Source: Maniola hyperantus
Taxonomy: Eukaryota > Arthropoda > Insecta > Lepidoptera > Nymphalidae
DNA length: 64,000 bases
Reading direction: 5' to 3'
NCBI RefSeq assembly: GCF_902806685.2
Contig: NC_048561.1
Span: 2,728,001-2,792,000, forward strand
Below the pieces are notes generated by a model, which was not told the origin of the DNA, made no database searches, and saw only the letters and a list, made by a program, of their open reading frames with translations. The number at the start of each line of letters is the position of its first letter. Within the stretch, counting starts at the first letter, position 1. A program made the position numbers and the translations under genes. Positions 21,088 to 30,781 of this stretch are shown here, one piece after another.

Positions 21088-24000
21088 TCAAAGTATGTTG
21101 AATGATTGCTGTGGGGATGGTGTCTCTCGTTGCGAGTTGTATGCGTGGATTGGATGCTGTGGTGTGTTGAATGATTGCTGTGGGGATGGTGTCTCTTGTT
21201 GCGAGTTGTATGCGTGGATTGGATGCTGTGGTGTGTTGAATGATTGCTGTGGGGATGGTGTCACTCGTTGCGAGTTGTATGCGTGGATTGGATGCTGTGG
21301 TGTGTTGAATGATTGCTGTGGGGATGGTGTCTCTCGTTGCGAGTTGTATGCGTGGATTGGATGCTGTGGTGTGTTGAATGATTGCTGTGGGGATGGTGTC
21401 TCTCGTTGCGCCAAGACCAATAATTCCATTTCAGTAACGATGTTACAAACTTGAGCTCTGATTTGAGCTATTTTGTCCGGAGGAAATTGACTAACTACGT
21501 CGGCCATACTCCTAAAGAATGTGTGTACTGGAGTATTGCCTTTTTCTGTAATTTGTCTCAACATGTTTGTTCTTTCTTCTCTATTCTTTCTAAACTCTTC
21601 GACAAGGCTCTCTCTTTTTTTCTTTTTCACTTGTGATGTACCTTGAGTTTTGTTTTGTGTTATTGAATGTCCTTCTTGCGATGGTTGTTGTGAAATAGAT
21701 TCACATGGTGAATACGGCGTTGAACTCGGCATTGAAGAAGTTGGTCCTGAACATATCTCTACTGGCAAATTGTTATCTTCATCAACCTCAAGAACATTTC
21801 CGGGATTTAGATTTGAAATAGACTCCCTTTCTTCAAAGCTGTCATTTATAAATTTAAGTCTTTCGTCGTCATACTTTGAAACGAAAGAAGCACTTCCAGT
21901 TTTCTTCTTATTTTGATTTTTTCTATAATTGTCGCGTAAATTACGCCATTTATTCTTACATTCTTCAGCTGAAACAATAACATTGTTAGTTAAACAAGTG
22001 GAGGTAAACATGAGTAGTGATTTTAAACGAGATAATCCGAATAAATAAAGTATTTTTCTTCATGGAGAAATAAGATTTAGTTAGATGGATTCATAATTGA
22101 TAATTTACTATTATGTTTACCTACACGGACCACTGAACTGAAACGGACTACCTTTGCACCGATGTTTGACCCATTAATTAAGTACCTACTTTTTTACAGG
22201 TATTTGGCGACTGGTGAAAGCTATAGATCTTTAAGTTTTCAATTTCGAATTAGCCATAATTGGATATGCAAAATTGTGCCTAAAGTCTTACAAAGTATAT
22301 GCTTGAGACTTTTAAACGTTGCACTTCCTGAACCCACCGAGGAAGATTTTAAAAGAATAGCCGAAGAATATTGGTTTTTATGGAATTTTCCTAATTGTAT
22401 CGGGGCAATAGATGGTAAGCACATACGCATCGTGTGCCCAAGTAACAGCGGGTCCTTATTTTTTAATTATAAGCAGTTTTTTTCTATTGTTTTACTTGCC
22501 GTGGTCGATGCGAATCGAAAATTTATAACAATAGATGTTGGTTCTTATGGCAAAGAAGGTGACGCAGGCATATTTATGAAATCTGATTTATTTAAGAAAA
22601 TTCAAAATGGGCAGCTAAAGATTCCCCCGCCAACAAAGTTGCCGGAAGCTGACATAGAAATGCCTTATGTTTTCGTAGGTGATGATGCCTTTAGTCTCAC
22701 CAACTATATGATGAAACCATACTCAAAAAATCATGCGTCTCAAGATAGGTCAAAACGAATTTTCAACTACCGCCTTAGTAGAGCAAGAAGAACATCTGAA
22801 AATGCTTTTGGCATATTATGTCAACGATTTCGAATATTTTTTTCACCTATTGCAGTAAACCCTCGTGTCGTAGACAAGTTGGTTATGTCAGCTTGTATCA
22901 TCCATAATATGATGAGTTCTTTGATCATACACGATTCAGACAGAAATACTCTTGAAATGCCTTCTGAAAATGTAATTCCTATGGCGCGTATACCGGGAAG
23001 AGGTTATAATATAAATGGTTCGGTGACACGTGACTTAGAGCCAATTTCACCGACAAAACTAAACGCGATTAGTTCACGCTAAACTCAGTTTACGCACATA
23101 ACTGAGTTTAGGGCCATAGTTTGCATTTCACCGACGTCAATTAAACGCAGTTAAAGCTAAACGCGGTTTAAATTCTAAACGCCCAATTTTCTACGTTTAG
23201 CTTCGTAAAACCGAGTTTAGAGAGCTGTCAAGTGTCAACTGTCAACAGTGTCCATGTCTTAAGTTATATATTTTCATACTATTTGTATTTTGTAAAGTAA
23301 TCTTTGCTGATCACTATGAAAAGAGCATTGGCATTAGCTTTTGACGATAGTGATACTGATGAGGAATATATTGTTCGTCGTCCAAGATGGATACGAGAAA
23401 GAGAACAGCACTTCGACACCCTTGATGATAAGGACTTTGTAACAAGATTTCGTCTCACGAAACCCACAGTTCTGTCTGTATTGGAATCGATTGAAGACAA
23501 GCTTGAGTTTCCTACAAATATGTAAGCCCTAAAATGTTGTTCATATTGTGTATTTTATAGTTATTATACTAGGGCCAACATATTTATTGTTTATGAGCTC
23601 TTTAGCTGATTGATTGTTTGTATTGATTGATTGTTTTTATTCCAGAAATTACAGTGTAGCTCCTATTAATCAGTTGCTATGTGCTTTACGTTTTTATGCT
23701 ACTGGGTGCTACCAAGTAACTGCTGCTGACTTATGTGGATTTAGCACATCTACTGCACACAGAATTGTGCACAGAGTTAGCGCTGCAATCGCTTCGCTCC
23801 GAACACAGCACATTTACTTTCCGGAGCTACCAGATGAGATCCGAGACACACAAAGAGAATTTTATGAAAGAGCCAGGTTTCCATGTGTTATAGGTGCAAT
23901 CGATTGCTCTCATGTGAAGTTCATTAAATCACCAGGTAAAGCATTATTTCATTTTTCATGCATTACCTAAACCTAAATGTTTCATATTACATTCTTATAA

Positions 24001-27000
24001 TTTTATTAATAATTAATTATTATTTTAGGTGGAGAGAATCCAGAGATTTTTCGGAACAGAAAACACTATTTTTCTTTGAATGTTCAAGCCATATGTAATG
24101 CCAAATTGGAATTTACAGATGTGGTTGCTCGATGGCCAGGGAGTACACATGACTCATATATTTTCAGTAATTGTTATAGAAGAGCTATGTTTGAACAGGG
24201 CCGGTATGGAAATGCTGTGCTTGTGGGAGATGCAGGCTATGCCTGTAACAATTATATGATGACTCCATTGGATCAATGCAATACTGAGGCTGAAAATTTG
24301 TACAATGAGTCTCATATAAGGACCAGAAATTGTGTAGAGCGATTGTTTGGAGTCTGGAAAAGACGTTTCCCAGCGATGGCAATTGGATTAGGTGTTTCAG
24401 TGCAGCATTCATTTCCAATAATTATTGCCACAGCTGTATTGCACAATATTGCAAGGAGAAGTGGTGAAACAACACCACCAGATGATAATATAATAATTAA
24501 TCCAGCCTCTTGGGATGCTATATTAGCTGATGGCAATATTAATATTGCGAATATGAATGCTGCACGAACACAAAGAACAAATCCAAATCATAGAAGACGT
24601 CATGAATTTGTAACAAACTATTTTGCCCAGTAAGTTTATTAGTTAAGTTTTCCAAACTTATTTATAAATTTATTAAAAACAAGCTTTTGCCCACAATTTC
24701 GTCTGCTAGGCATTAGGCTCTTAACTTTATTTTTTGGGATCATGTCATCCTCCAGGTGCTCACTCAACTTTACCATGCAAAAATATGGCTATGTAATACA
24801 TAGCTCCATTTTTACATGATTGAAGGACAAACACACTTTGGCATTTATAATATTACACTCAAAGCTAATTGCAGGCTGAAAATTATTTATTTGAGAAATT
24901 TTAAATTACCCATGCTATATTAACTTATTTTATTTTCAGATTGGAAAGATAAATTCTAGAGTCTATATTAATAATGACCGCAGGCTGTCGACCATAACAT
25001 ATTTCAGGCGCACTTTGGAATACTTTGGACACTTTGCCCTGGAAAAACATCATATTATTATGTGAGGTGATCTGCGCTAAGGATTGTGACCCTCATTAAT
25101 GGGGATGAAGATGCCACATGTCACTCTCTTGTTTACCGAACAAACTTAAAGGAAATTAAAATTATATAACATAAGGAATATGCCAATTTCCTTATAGTCT
25201 ATAGTCATAGTAGTTATAGTTATAGTAGTTATACTGATTGATATATAATATATTAAAATAAAGATAATTTTATTGCAAATGCAAAGATAAAATATTGCCT
25301 TTGAAAAAACGTTCATGACTTACTAATTGCCAGGCTTTAAAATTTCAAAATTTTAATTAAAAATAGCCTTGACCATATTTTTATAGCCAATACAATTGCA
25401 ATTTGTTTTTAGGGTTCCATACCTCAAAAGGAAAAACGGAACCCTTATAGGATCACTTTATTGTCTGTCTGTTATGTATTAATACCTTGATGGTGTGTGA
25501 TGCAATTGTTGTGCATCAGAAAAAGTCACATCAGGCTGTGCTGGTTGTTGTCTGTCAGGTAACGGGCTTTCCAATCTGCCAAGAATATGATTCATTGGCT
25601 CCCTTAACATACTCGGATTGTACTGAGACCAGTCCTGTATGAAAATATGAAGACATTATTATTTTGAACATTTTATGTATAATAATTATAACTACCTACG
25701 TATAATTATGTACCATATATACCTATATTTATAAAATAGAAATTAATGAAGAACACTAAATAATAGTTCTTGCTTGTGTGCATAGTATACTTACAAGGGT
25801 CATAGTGGTGGCCGCCTCAGTTGATATATTTTCATCCAGTATTGGTCCACTCTCACTCTCCTGAACCAATACTGTGTTACTGATATCTGAAAATTAAAGT
25901 CGTTTTATATACACCCAATACTAGCATGATGTAAGGGCCCATTTCATAGTTGAAGAGGTAGCAAAAAGGTGACTGCATAGCATCATTGTTTAATGTTTGC
26001 AGAACAATTAATATTAAGTATATCCAAAAATAAGGATTTTAAGGTACATACCACTTAGGACTGTATCGTGTTCTTCATCAGCTATTCTTACAGAAAGAGT
26101 ATCAGGTTGCGATGAGGCTAAAAAATATGATTGTAATAATTACTACAATGTTATGAAAGTTGTTTGTCAGAATGGGTGTGACATATATAATAATAAATAA
26201 AATTGAATTGTCTATCTGTACTTTCGAAATTACTACCTCATATTACTGAACCAGTGGTAGATTTACTTGATGATGCCGCAATCCAAACTACTAGGTTATC
26301 ACTGCTTATTATACTACATACTTATCACTGCTTATTATACTACATACTTATATTTCAATAAAATTAATACCTACCTATAACCTGAGTGTTATCAGAGTCA
26401 TACTCATTAACAAAGCCTGACACTCTTGACTGAATTAACTGCAGCACGCGTTCAATGGCAGGATCGTCAATGATTTTTTTTGGTGGTCCTCCTCCTACAA
26501 TAAGTAAATAATTATAATGAATCCTGTTGTTGTAGTAAGGTTGTTATTATAAGTCATGTTGGACAAACAATCTACAGAGTGAATATATATAAATTTGCAT
26601 ATAAAAAGATTAAAATCTTTTAATTGTAATCATAAATTAATTCACATTAATATTGTTTACAACATATTTTGACTTTTTTACTTTATTTTAAGAAGTTAAA
26701 CTTTAATTATTACATCAATTGGGTATATTGTCTACAAGTTGGGTATATTGTGTACACATTACAAGATTACTAAAATAATATAATAAAATGCACATACCTG
26801 TTCCCAAAAAGTGCTGATTTTGAAGCGTCAATTTATTTTTCGCCTTTTTTTTTAGGTTTTCCCAGCAATTTTTTAGGACCTCCCACTCCCTGGGGTGCAG
26901 GCAGGACACAGTATTAAATTCAGTGGCTATTTTGCGCCACTCTTCACGTTTTTCAGCCACTGAAGCCGCGTCCGTTTTTTTATTTTCGACAATGTTGAAG

Positions 27001-27981
27001 TGTCTTTCGACGACTTCAACAAGAGCCAATTTTTCGCTGGCGGCAAAAGTGGCGTCTCTTTTTCTTTTTGACATAATTAACTAGTAGGTAACAATCTAAC
27101 AACGTAACAACTAACAATACAAAATAAACAAAACAAAATACTATAACTAAAAAACTTATATCGATATCAATTTCAAATAAATAATTAACTAATAAAATTT
27201 TTAAAGAGAAACACAATGACAAACACCGATCAGAAAAGGATAATCAAGGATAATGAGTTGTCAAAGAGTATAGCACAATGACAATGCGCTTTGTTCTTGC
27301 AACTAAAAATTGTTAAAAAAGGGGCAGCAAGGCGCTGTTTAATGTTGCCAAGATGTTGCAAATACAAAACGCATCGAATACTTCCGTGGTTTTGTCTATG
27401 ATCGTGACAACACTTCATGTAAACTTAGTTTTACTAAACGCGATTAGTTTATAGCCGGTGAAATCGGTTTGACTTAAACTGAGTTCAAATTATTTGTTTA
27501 AACTCAGTTAAGCTAAACTTAGTTTTGTTAAACTAGGTTTCTGTAGCGAATGGTGAAATCCGCCCTTATTCAAGCAGTATTTCAACAGTGATCGTGGTAG
27601 TGTACCTTGGCAAGACAGTGAAGTAGATAGGACAAGTTAAGTGAGTAGGTAATTCAAAACTTATTGCTTATTTTCTATAACATTAAATAAAGTTAAAGTG
27701 TTCATTAAATTTAAATTAAATTTCCAACCTCAGAATCATCAAAATGTTTCATGTGTCACTAGTAATGTTTGCCACTTTTTATGTAAACTTAGGTACCTAC
27801 CGCTGTCGAATAAACAATTAGAAATATATACAAACAACTCACGTGTTTTATTCAACTTCTCAGCTATCTCCCTCCAGCAATTATCTTTAACTATCAAACT
27901 TTTATGTTTTTTGTCTTTATTTTTATATAAAGAAGGATAGTTGCGAACTAATTCTATTAAATTGTCTTCGAAAAATTCCAT
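21088..27981 (-). CDS. MADF/BESS protein of the outer Harbinger
   Basis: Exon 1 is 27981-27843 (MEFFEDNLIELVRNYPSLYK, then DNCWREIAEKLNK; donor C|GTGAGT). Exon 2 is 21968-21088 after TTGTTTCAG and completes the MADF domain (EECKNKWRNLRDNYRKNQ). Together they give 339 residues. A BESS-like segment (FFRSMADVVSQFPPDKIAQI) precedes a C-terminal tail with five copies of a 23-residue Pro/Gln/Ser-rich repeat. MADF/Myb-like proteins are the DNA-binding partner that brings Harbinger transposase to its ends. The first exon starts just inside the right TIR. Its intron contains the whole second exon of the opposite-strand transposase and the inner transposon, and its second exon lies inside the transposase intron. 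The frame is intact. Confidence 0.85.
21095..21415. repeat. 69-bp minisatellite within the MADF gene
   Basis: Almost five copies of a 69-bp unit (contains TGTTGAATGATTGCTGTGGG, then GTTGCGAGTTGTATGCGTGG). The copies differ at only one or two positions. The period keeps frame and encodes the C-terminal 23-residue repeat on the minus strand. The open frame on the plus strand (21095-21454) is a by-product. Confidence 0.95.
23316..24952 (+). CDS. Inner Harbinger transposase (HARBI1-like), four exons
   Basis: Exons 23316-23521, 23646-23935, 24029-24629 and 24940-24952 use GTAAGC, GTAAAG and GTAAGT donors and sum to 1110 nt (369 residues) without a stop. If the last intron is not removed, a stop at 24631-24633 ends it only three residues earlier. 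Residues near the start are acidic and basic (FDDSDTDEEYIVRRPRW), then the helix-turn-helix ALRFYATGCYQVTAADLCG. DDE motifs: VIGAIDCSHVKF, VLVGDAGYACNNY, RNCVERLFGVWKRRF. SPGGENPEIFRNRKHYFSLN, spanning an exon junction, is typical of the family. The enzyme cuts and pastes the element at TTA-like targets. Nothing visible disables it. Confidence 0.9.
25405..25475. repeat. GGGTTCCGT-type hairpin just after the SANT-like gene
   Basis: Reverse-orientation copy of the motif at 18085-18160: AGGGTTCCATACC, spacer, ACGGAACCCT, then the GACAGACAATAAAGTGATC complement. It lies immediately 3-prime of the SANT-like stop codon and would be in its untranslated tail. Confidence 0.7.
25479..27074 (-). CDS. 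Inner Harbinger Myb/SANT-like DNA-binding protein, five exons
   Basis: Minus-strand exons 27074-26798, 26494-26375, 26117-26052, 25886-25795 and 25634-25479 join with matching phases into 236 codons plus a stop. The first exon holds a Myb/SANT-like (Myb_DNA-bind_5/zeste type) domain: tryptophans in EEWRKIATEFN and EWEVLKNCWENLKKKAKNKL, preceded by a basic KRKRD start. A GGGPPKK stretch follows the domain, as in other insect copies of this protein family. The rest is acidic and probably disordered. This is the expected accessory protein of PIF/Harbinger, needed for transposase import and end binding. It converges with the transposase gene. Donors are GTATGT, GTAGGT, GTATGT and GTAAGT. Confidence 0.8.
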
Positions 27982-28205
27982 AATGCACACCCGTGACGCA
28001 CACCGCACACCGCAGCGTTGAACCGAGAATGACGCCGCGCTGTGCGGCAGTACACCTCCCCACTTCACCGCGCTTGCCCCTCGCCGCTGACGCATACTGC
28101 GACGGAACAAGAGAACATTCTCGACGTTTTTCATATAATCAGTGTCCTACAACGCATACCGCATACCGCAGCGTTGCGCGTCACGATCGCCAGACCAAAG
28201 CTTTA

Positions 28206-28424
28206 CAGATCTTCAACACCAGACCACCTGACCCCCCACACCATACAAACACACCCGAGGAGAGCTCACTCCACAAATGGACAATATCACGAAATCGTCC
28301 CATTGCACACCATCCTCAACCTAAATTCAACTCTAACACCATACTAACACACACATCATAAAGCTCATTTTACCCTGCACAGGATGTGGCCGGGAAACCC
28401 CATATTATAGCTACTTATATACGA
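28206..28424. other. Start of unit 2 after the Harbinger insertion
   Basis: Matches 43822-44040 almost base for base. It is C-rich with many ACACC words. No gene recognised. Confidence 0.7.
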
Positions 28425-28613
28425 CTAGAATGAATTTGGCCGGTTTAGTGTTCCGCGCCAGGATGCCTGCTCGCGCAAAGCTACTGCATACTGCATTACG
28501 CTCTGCTCAAGTCGCCGCTGCTCTTCCCGCTGACGCTTCCTCTCGGTCTTGTCTCTTCCACTCGTCCTGTTGGTCCTTCCAACATCTTTCCTCGGCTTCT
28601 CTATAGTTTCCAC
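28425..28613 (-). CDS. Array ORF F, unit 2: short basic coiled-coil peptide
   Basis: A 62-codon frame with TERKRQREEQRRLEQSVMQY, strongly charged and likely helical. Identical in unit 3 (44041-44229), with a variant carrying a four-residue insertion in the fourth partial copy (45677-45880). Conservation between units reflects recent duplication rather than proven coding function. No family recognised. Confidence 0.3.
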   Translation of the reverse strand: METIEKPRKDVGRTNRTSGRDKTERKRQREEQRRLEQSVMQYAVALREQASWRGTLNRPNSF

Positions 28614-28984
28614 AATTGTTTCCGGACATGGTGCTTATGTCAAGGGTATATGTGCTAATGATTGATTGTATAGGTCCTTCCTTAATTTATATTAACTCGA
28701 AACCTACCTTATATGGACCGGTTTGCATCCCGAAAATATCGGGAATTCATTTGTGGTTAAATATGCTCGCAATAAATTAGGGATAGTTCGAACACCATGA
28801 CTTGATAATGTACCGCAATAACAATAGAACACTACGTGTGGAAATTCGTCGGCACAGCATCGTTCTAGTTGTTAAGACACGCTCATATTAAGCACACAGT
28901 GCCGTATTTGCTTGATAGGTATGTTTTTTACCTGTATACTAAAGTAGCCAATATTCTGCCGTCGCCATCTCGCCGATTGAATAA

Positions 28985-29206
28985 TTAAAAGCCTGTTACT
29001 GGCCCGTGCACTTCGCTCACACGGTTATCATAGTGCTTCTGAGATTCTTTCAACGGAATCGCACGTTCCAAGTAGTACTGCAGCCACAGGCAAACGTGGC
29101 CCGCGCAGTAGTGATGCCAGTGGTTATCTTGACACTGGTACTCGAAATTCTCTGCACCTGGTTCGATATTGTGCCGGCAGGAGCAAGCAGAGTACTCACC
29201 CAGCAC
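28985..29206 (-). CDS. Array ORF G, unit 2: Cys/His-rich fragment
   Basis: The frame contains CSCRHNIEPGAENFEYQCQ then DNHWHHYCAGHVCLWLQYYL, a dense Cys/His pattern that could bind metal. A diverged version of the same motif, NHWHHFCTVHVSAW, occurs in ORF A about 250 bp further on (29450), so the module is duplicated within the unit. Present in unit 3 at 44601-44822. No family recognised. Confidence 0.35.
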   Translation of the reverse strand: MLGEYSACSCRHNIEPGAENFEYQCQDNHWHHYCAGHVCLWLQYYLERAIPLKESQKHYDNRVSEVHGPVTGF

Positions 29207-29366
29207 TATTAACTACTTAGATTCAGTTGCACCATAGCCGGAACCACTCATGTTGCGAGCCGAGTCAAACAACACTTGTGTGTCTGTACGTTCACCCGTG
29301 GAATAATATTCCAAGATGTCTGGATTGTTTTGATGCACGTTTGCGATGAACGCAGTGAAGCTCTCT

Positions 29367-29851
29367 TTAGACTCTTTGAGAAGAATCGCCATATATCATA
29401 TAATTAGTCAACCACGCAGAGACGTGCACGGTACAGAAATGATGCCAGTGGTTATTGCACACACGTCCAGATGATACCACTTCATTGGGCTTCTTGTCGA
29501 CGAAGTCTAGTATCGCGGACGGCCTCACAAAACCTCTCTTACCTGGCGGCGCGGCGGCCTCCAAAATAGAGTCCCGAGCAAGTCCCAATTGATCAGCAGG
29601 CGATCTTCTTCCGGCCTCGTTGCATTGAAGCTGTAGCGGACGGAGCGTGGCTTCCCGTTCAGGAACGTCAATTTTAGGATTCGGATGGTCGCGTGAAACT
29701 GTTGATATGCAGTGTCGAAATGCATATATTCGCTTAGGCTGAGCGGAGGTCCATCCGGCATAGCAAGCCCGCGCATCTGAAGGTGTCCACCGGGAAAGTA
29801 TGTGTTCTGTCGTGATCTTCTTGGAACGGCATGTTGAGGTCTAGATGTCAC
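29367..29851 (-). pseudogene. Array ORF A, unit 2 copy (unrecognised)
   Basis: Two overlapping minus-strand frames: 29851-29525 (MTSRPQHAVPRRSRQ...) and 29588-29367 (ARDSILEAAAPPGKRGFV then FVDKKPNEVV and NHWHHFCTVHVSAW). In unit 3 a deletion near 45317 places the two parts in one frame, showing that they belong together. Function unknown. Confidence 0.4.
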
Positions 29852-30159
29852 GGGGCTTCTCTGACTAGTTGATGGTCCTTCGCAAACGTTGACTGTTTAG
29901 TGTCCAACTACCGACTACACGCAGTCCAGTAGCTCGTTATACCGAACACATGAACTTACATGCACTTTGAAATGAAATAATATGAGGAACAGGTTTTTTA
30001 TATTTAAGAACACTAACTTACAAATTATCATAAAACACTAACATACGTGATGATATATACGACTAGGATGACTTTGGCCGGTTTAGTGTTCCAAGAAAAT
30101 ATTTAATAATTTTCTTGTTGAAAATTTATGACGCAATGAGGTTAGGAAAATATGAAAAC

Positions 30160-30645
30160 TTACCGCATAAGCGCTCTTATTTTACTAATCCATATGAGTC
30201 TATAGCCTTTAAGGCTGGAATTACAGTTTTTTGGGCATTTTACCACAAAATGTCTTATATCTCGTAAAAATTTAGAGAGTTCAGCGTTCATCGTGCGAAT
30301 TCGGGAGAAAAGTGAAAAGTTATTGTCAAATGGCTTCCACCAATTATAAATTTCGTTCAGAAAAAAACGAACTGTCAAAATAAGGTCTAAATACTGATCT
30401 ATGGTTTTCAATTCAACAATGTATGAAGGTTATTTATTATAAGTTGACGTTAGGTTTTCGAACGACTCGCCGCAAATGTCAATTTTGACGTTTGAGGATG
30501 ACATTTCTAATGTAAACAAAAGCTTGTCAGTGTTTGACTCAAAATTATATCGCAAAAAAAAACAATTATAAGGAATGTAAACGGGACCGTACCAGGTACA
30601 CGTTACAAGTTGCAGTAGCGATAGCAACGCGACCAGTAGTAGCAA
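30160..30645 (-). pseudogene. Array ORF B, unit 2 copy: secreted-type protein with one in-frame stop
   Basis: From 30645 the frame begins with a clear signal peptide (MLLLVALLSLLQLVTCTW), then ICGESFENLTSTYNK and a TAA. The same frame continues after the stop to 30170 with a 90-residue segment ending ISKIRALMR. A GGTAAGTTTT donor-like site is placed at the end. So it is one exon with a single nonsense codon, or a gene using read-through. The predicted product would be secreted; family unknown. Confidence 0.4.
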
Positions 30646-30781
30646 TGCGACAGTTCATTTGCTGACTCTCTTCTTTTTATTTTGCTTTGTGGCTATTGCT
30701 GTCTCTCTCTAGCCGCTGTTACGTGTGACAGCAATGATCGCGAGATTTACGCCTGTCGCAAGCCTGTCGCGAGATACGTAA

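Larger units (their letters stand above)
23038..27565. mobile_element. Inner PIF/Harbinger transposon, apparently complete
   Basis: Termini GAGCCAATTTCACC (23038) and the reverse complement GGGCGGATTTCACC (27565) share 11 of 14 positions. They are flanked by TTA at 23035-23037 and 27566-27568. The boundary is confirmed because the outer transposase frame resumes directly after the second TTA. Both ends have further internal TTTCACCG copies and many TAAACTCAGTTTA-like palindromic words. A second TTA next to GGGCCATAG at 23113 is a less likely left border. It contains two complete genes converging on the centre. Size 4528 bp. Confidence 0.9.
20684..27640 (+). pseudogene. Outer Harbinger transposase, split by the nested element
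   Basis: Exon 1 is 20684-20997 (starts MNNFSVICALL then an acidic run; donor GAG|GTAAGT). Exon 2 starts at 22200 after TTTTTTACAG and continues YLATGESYRSLSF, the classic HARBI1 helix-turn-helix. The catalytic motifs are visible: GAIDGKHIRI (first D), VFVGDDAFSL (second D), RRTSENAFGIL (E). At 23037 the frame runs into the inner transposon, and foreign codons end in a stop at 23082. After the inner element, the original frame resumes at 27569 (FKQYFNSD, then VPWQDSE) to a stop at 27640. The exons sum to 1224 nt, a length divisible by three, giving 407 residues, normal for the family. The gene was intact until interrupted. Confidence 0.9.
20552..28202. mobile_element. Outer PIF/Harbinger transposon
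   Basis: Perfect 43-bp terminal inverted repeats (20552-20594 and 28160-28202, starting AGCTTTGGTCTGGCGATCGT) are flanked by TTA on both sides (20549-20551 and 28203-28205). The corresponding empty site with a single TTA is at 43819-43821 in the next array unit. Three-base TTA duplications are diagnostic of PIF/Harbinger. The element measures 7651 bp, of which 4528 bp plus a duplicated TTA is a second Harbinger. Without it the element is about 3.1 kb and carries a transposase (+) and a MADF/BESS gene (-). Subterminal regions repeat CACCGCAGCGTTG-like words. Confidence 0.95.

Noticed and set aside
21095..21415. Regular repeats that could suggest a CRISPR array
   Set aside because: Direct 69-bp repeats without unique spacers, in frame with a eukaryotic coding sequence. 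The window is a eukaryotic genome.
23038..23082. Natural C terminus of the outer transposase
   Set aside because: These codons are inner-element sequence. The original end resumes at 27569.
23113..23115. Alternative left border of the inner Harbinger at the TTA/GGGCC near 23112
   Set aside because: The outer transposase frame continues only if the border is at 23037/23038, and the TTTCACC spacing from the end matches the right terminus better there.
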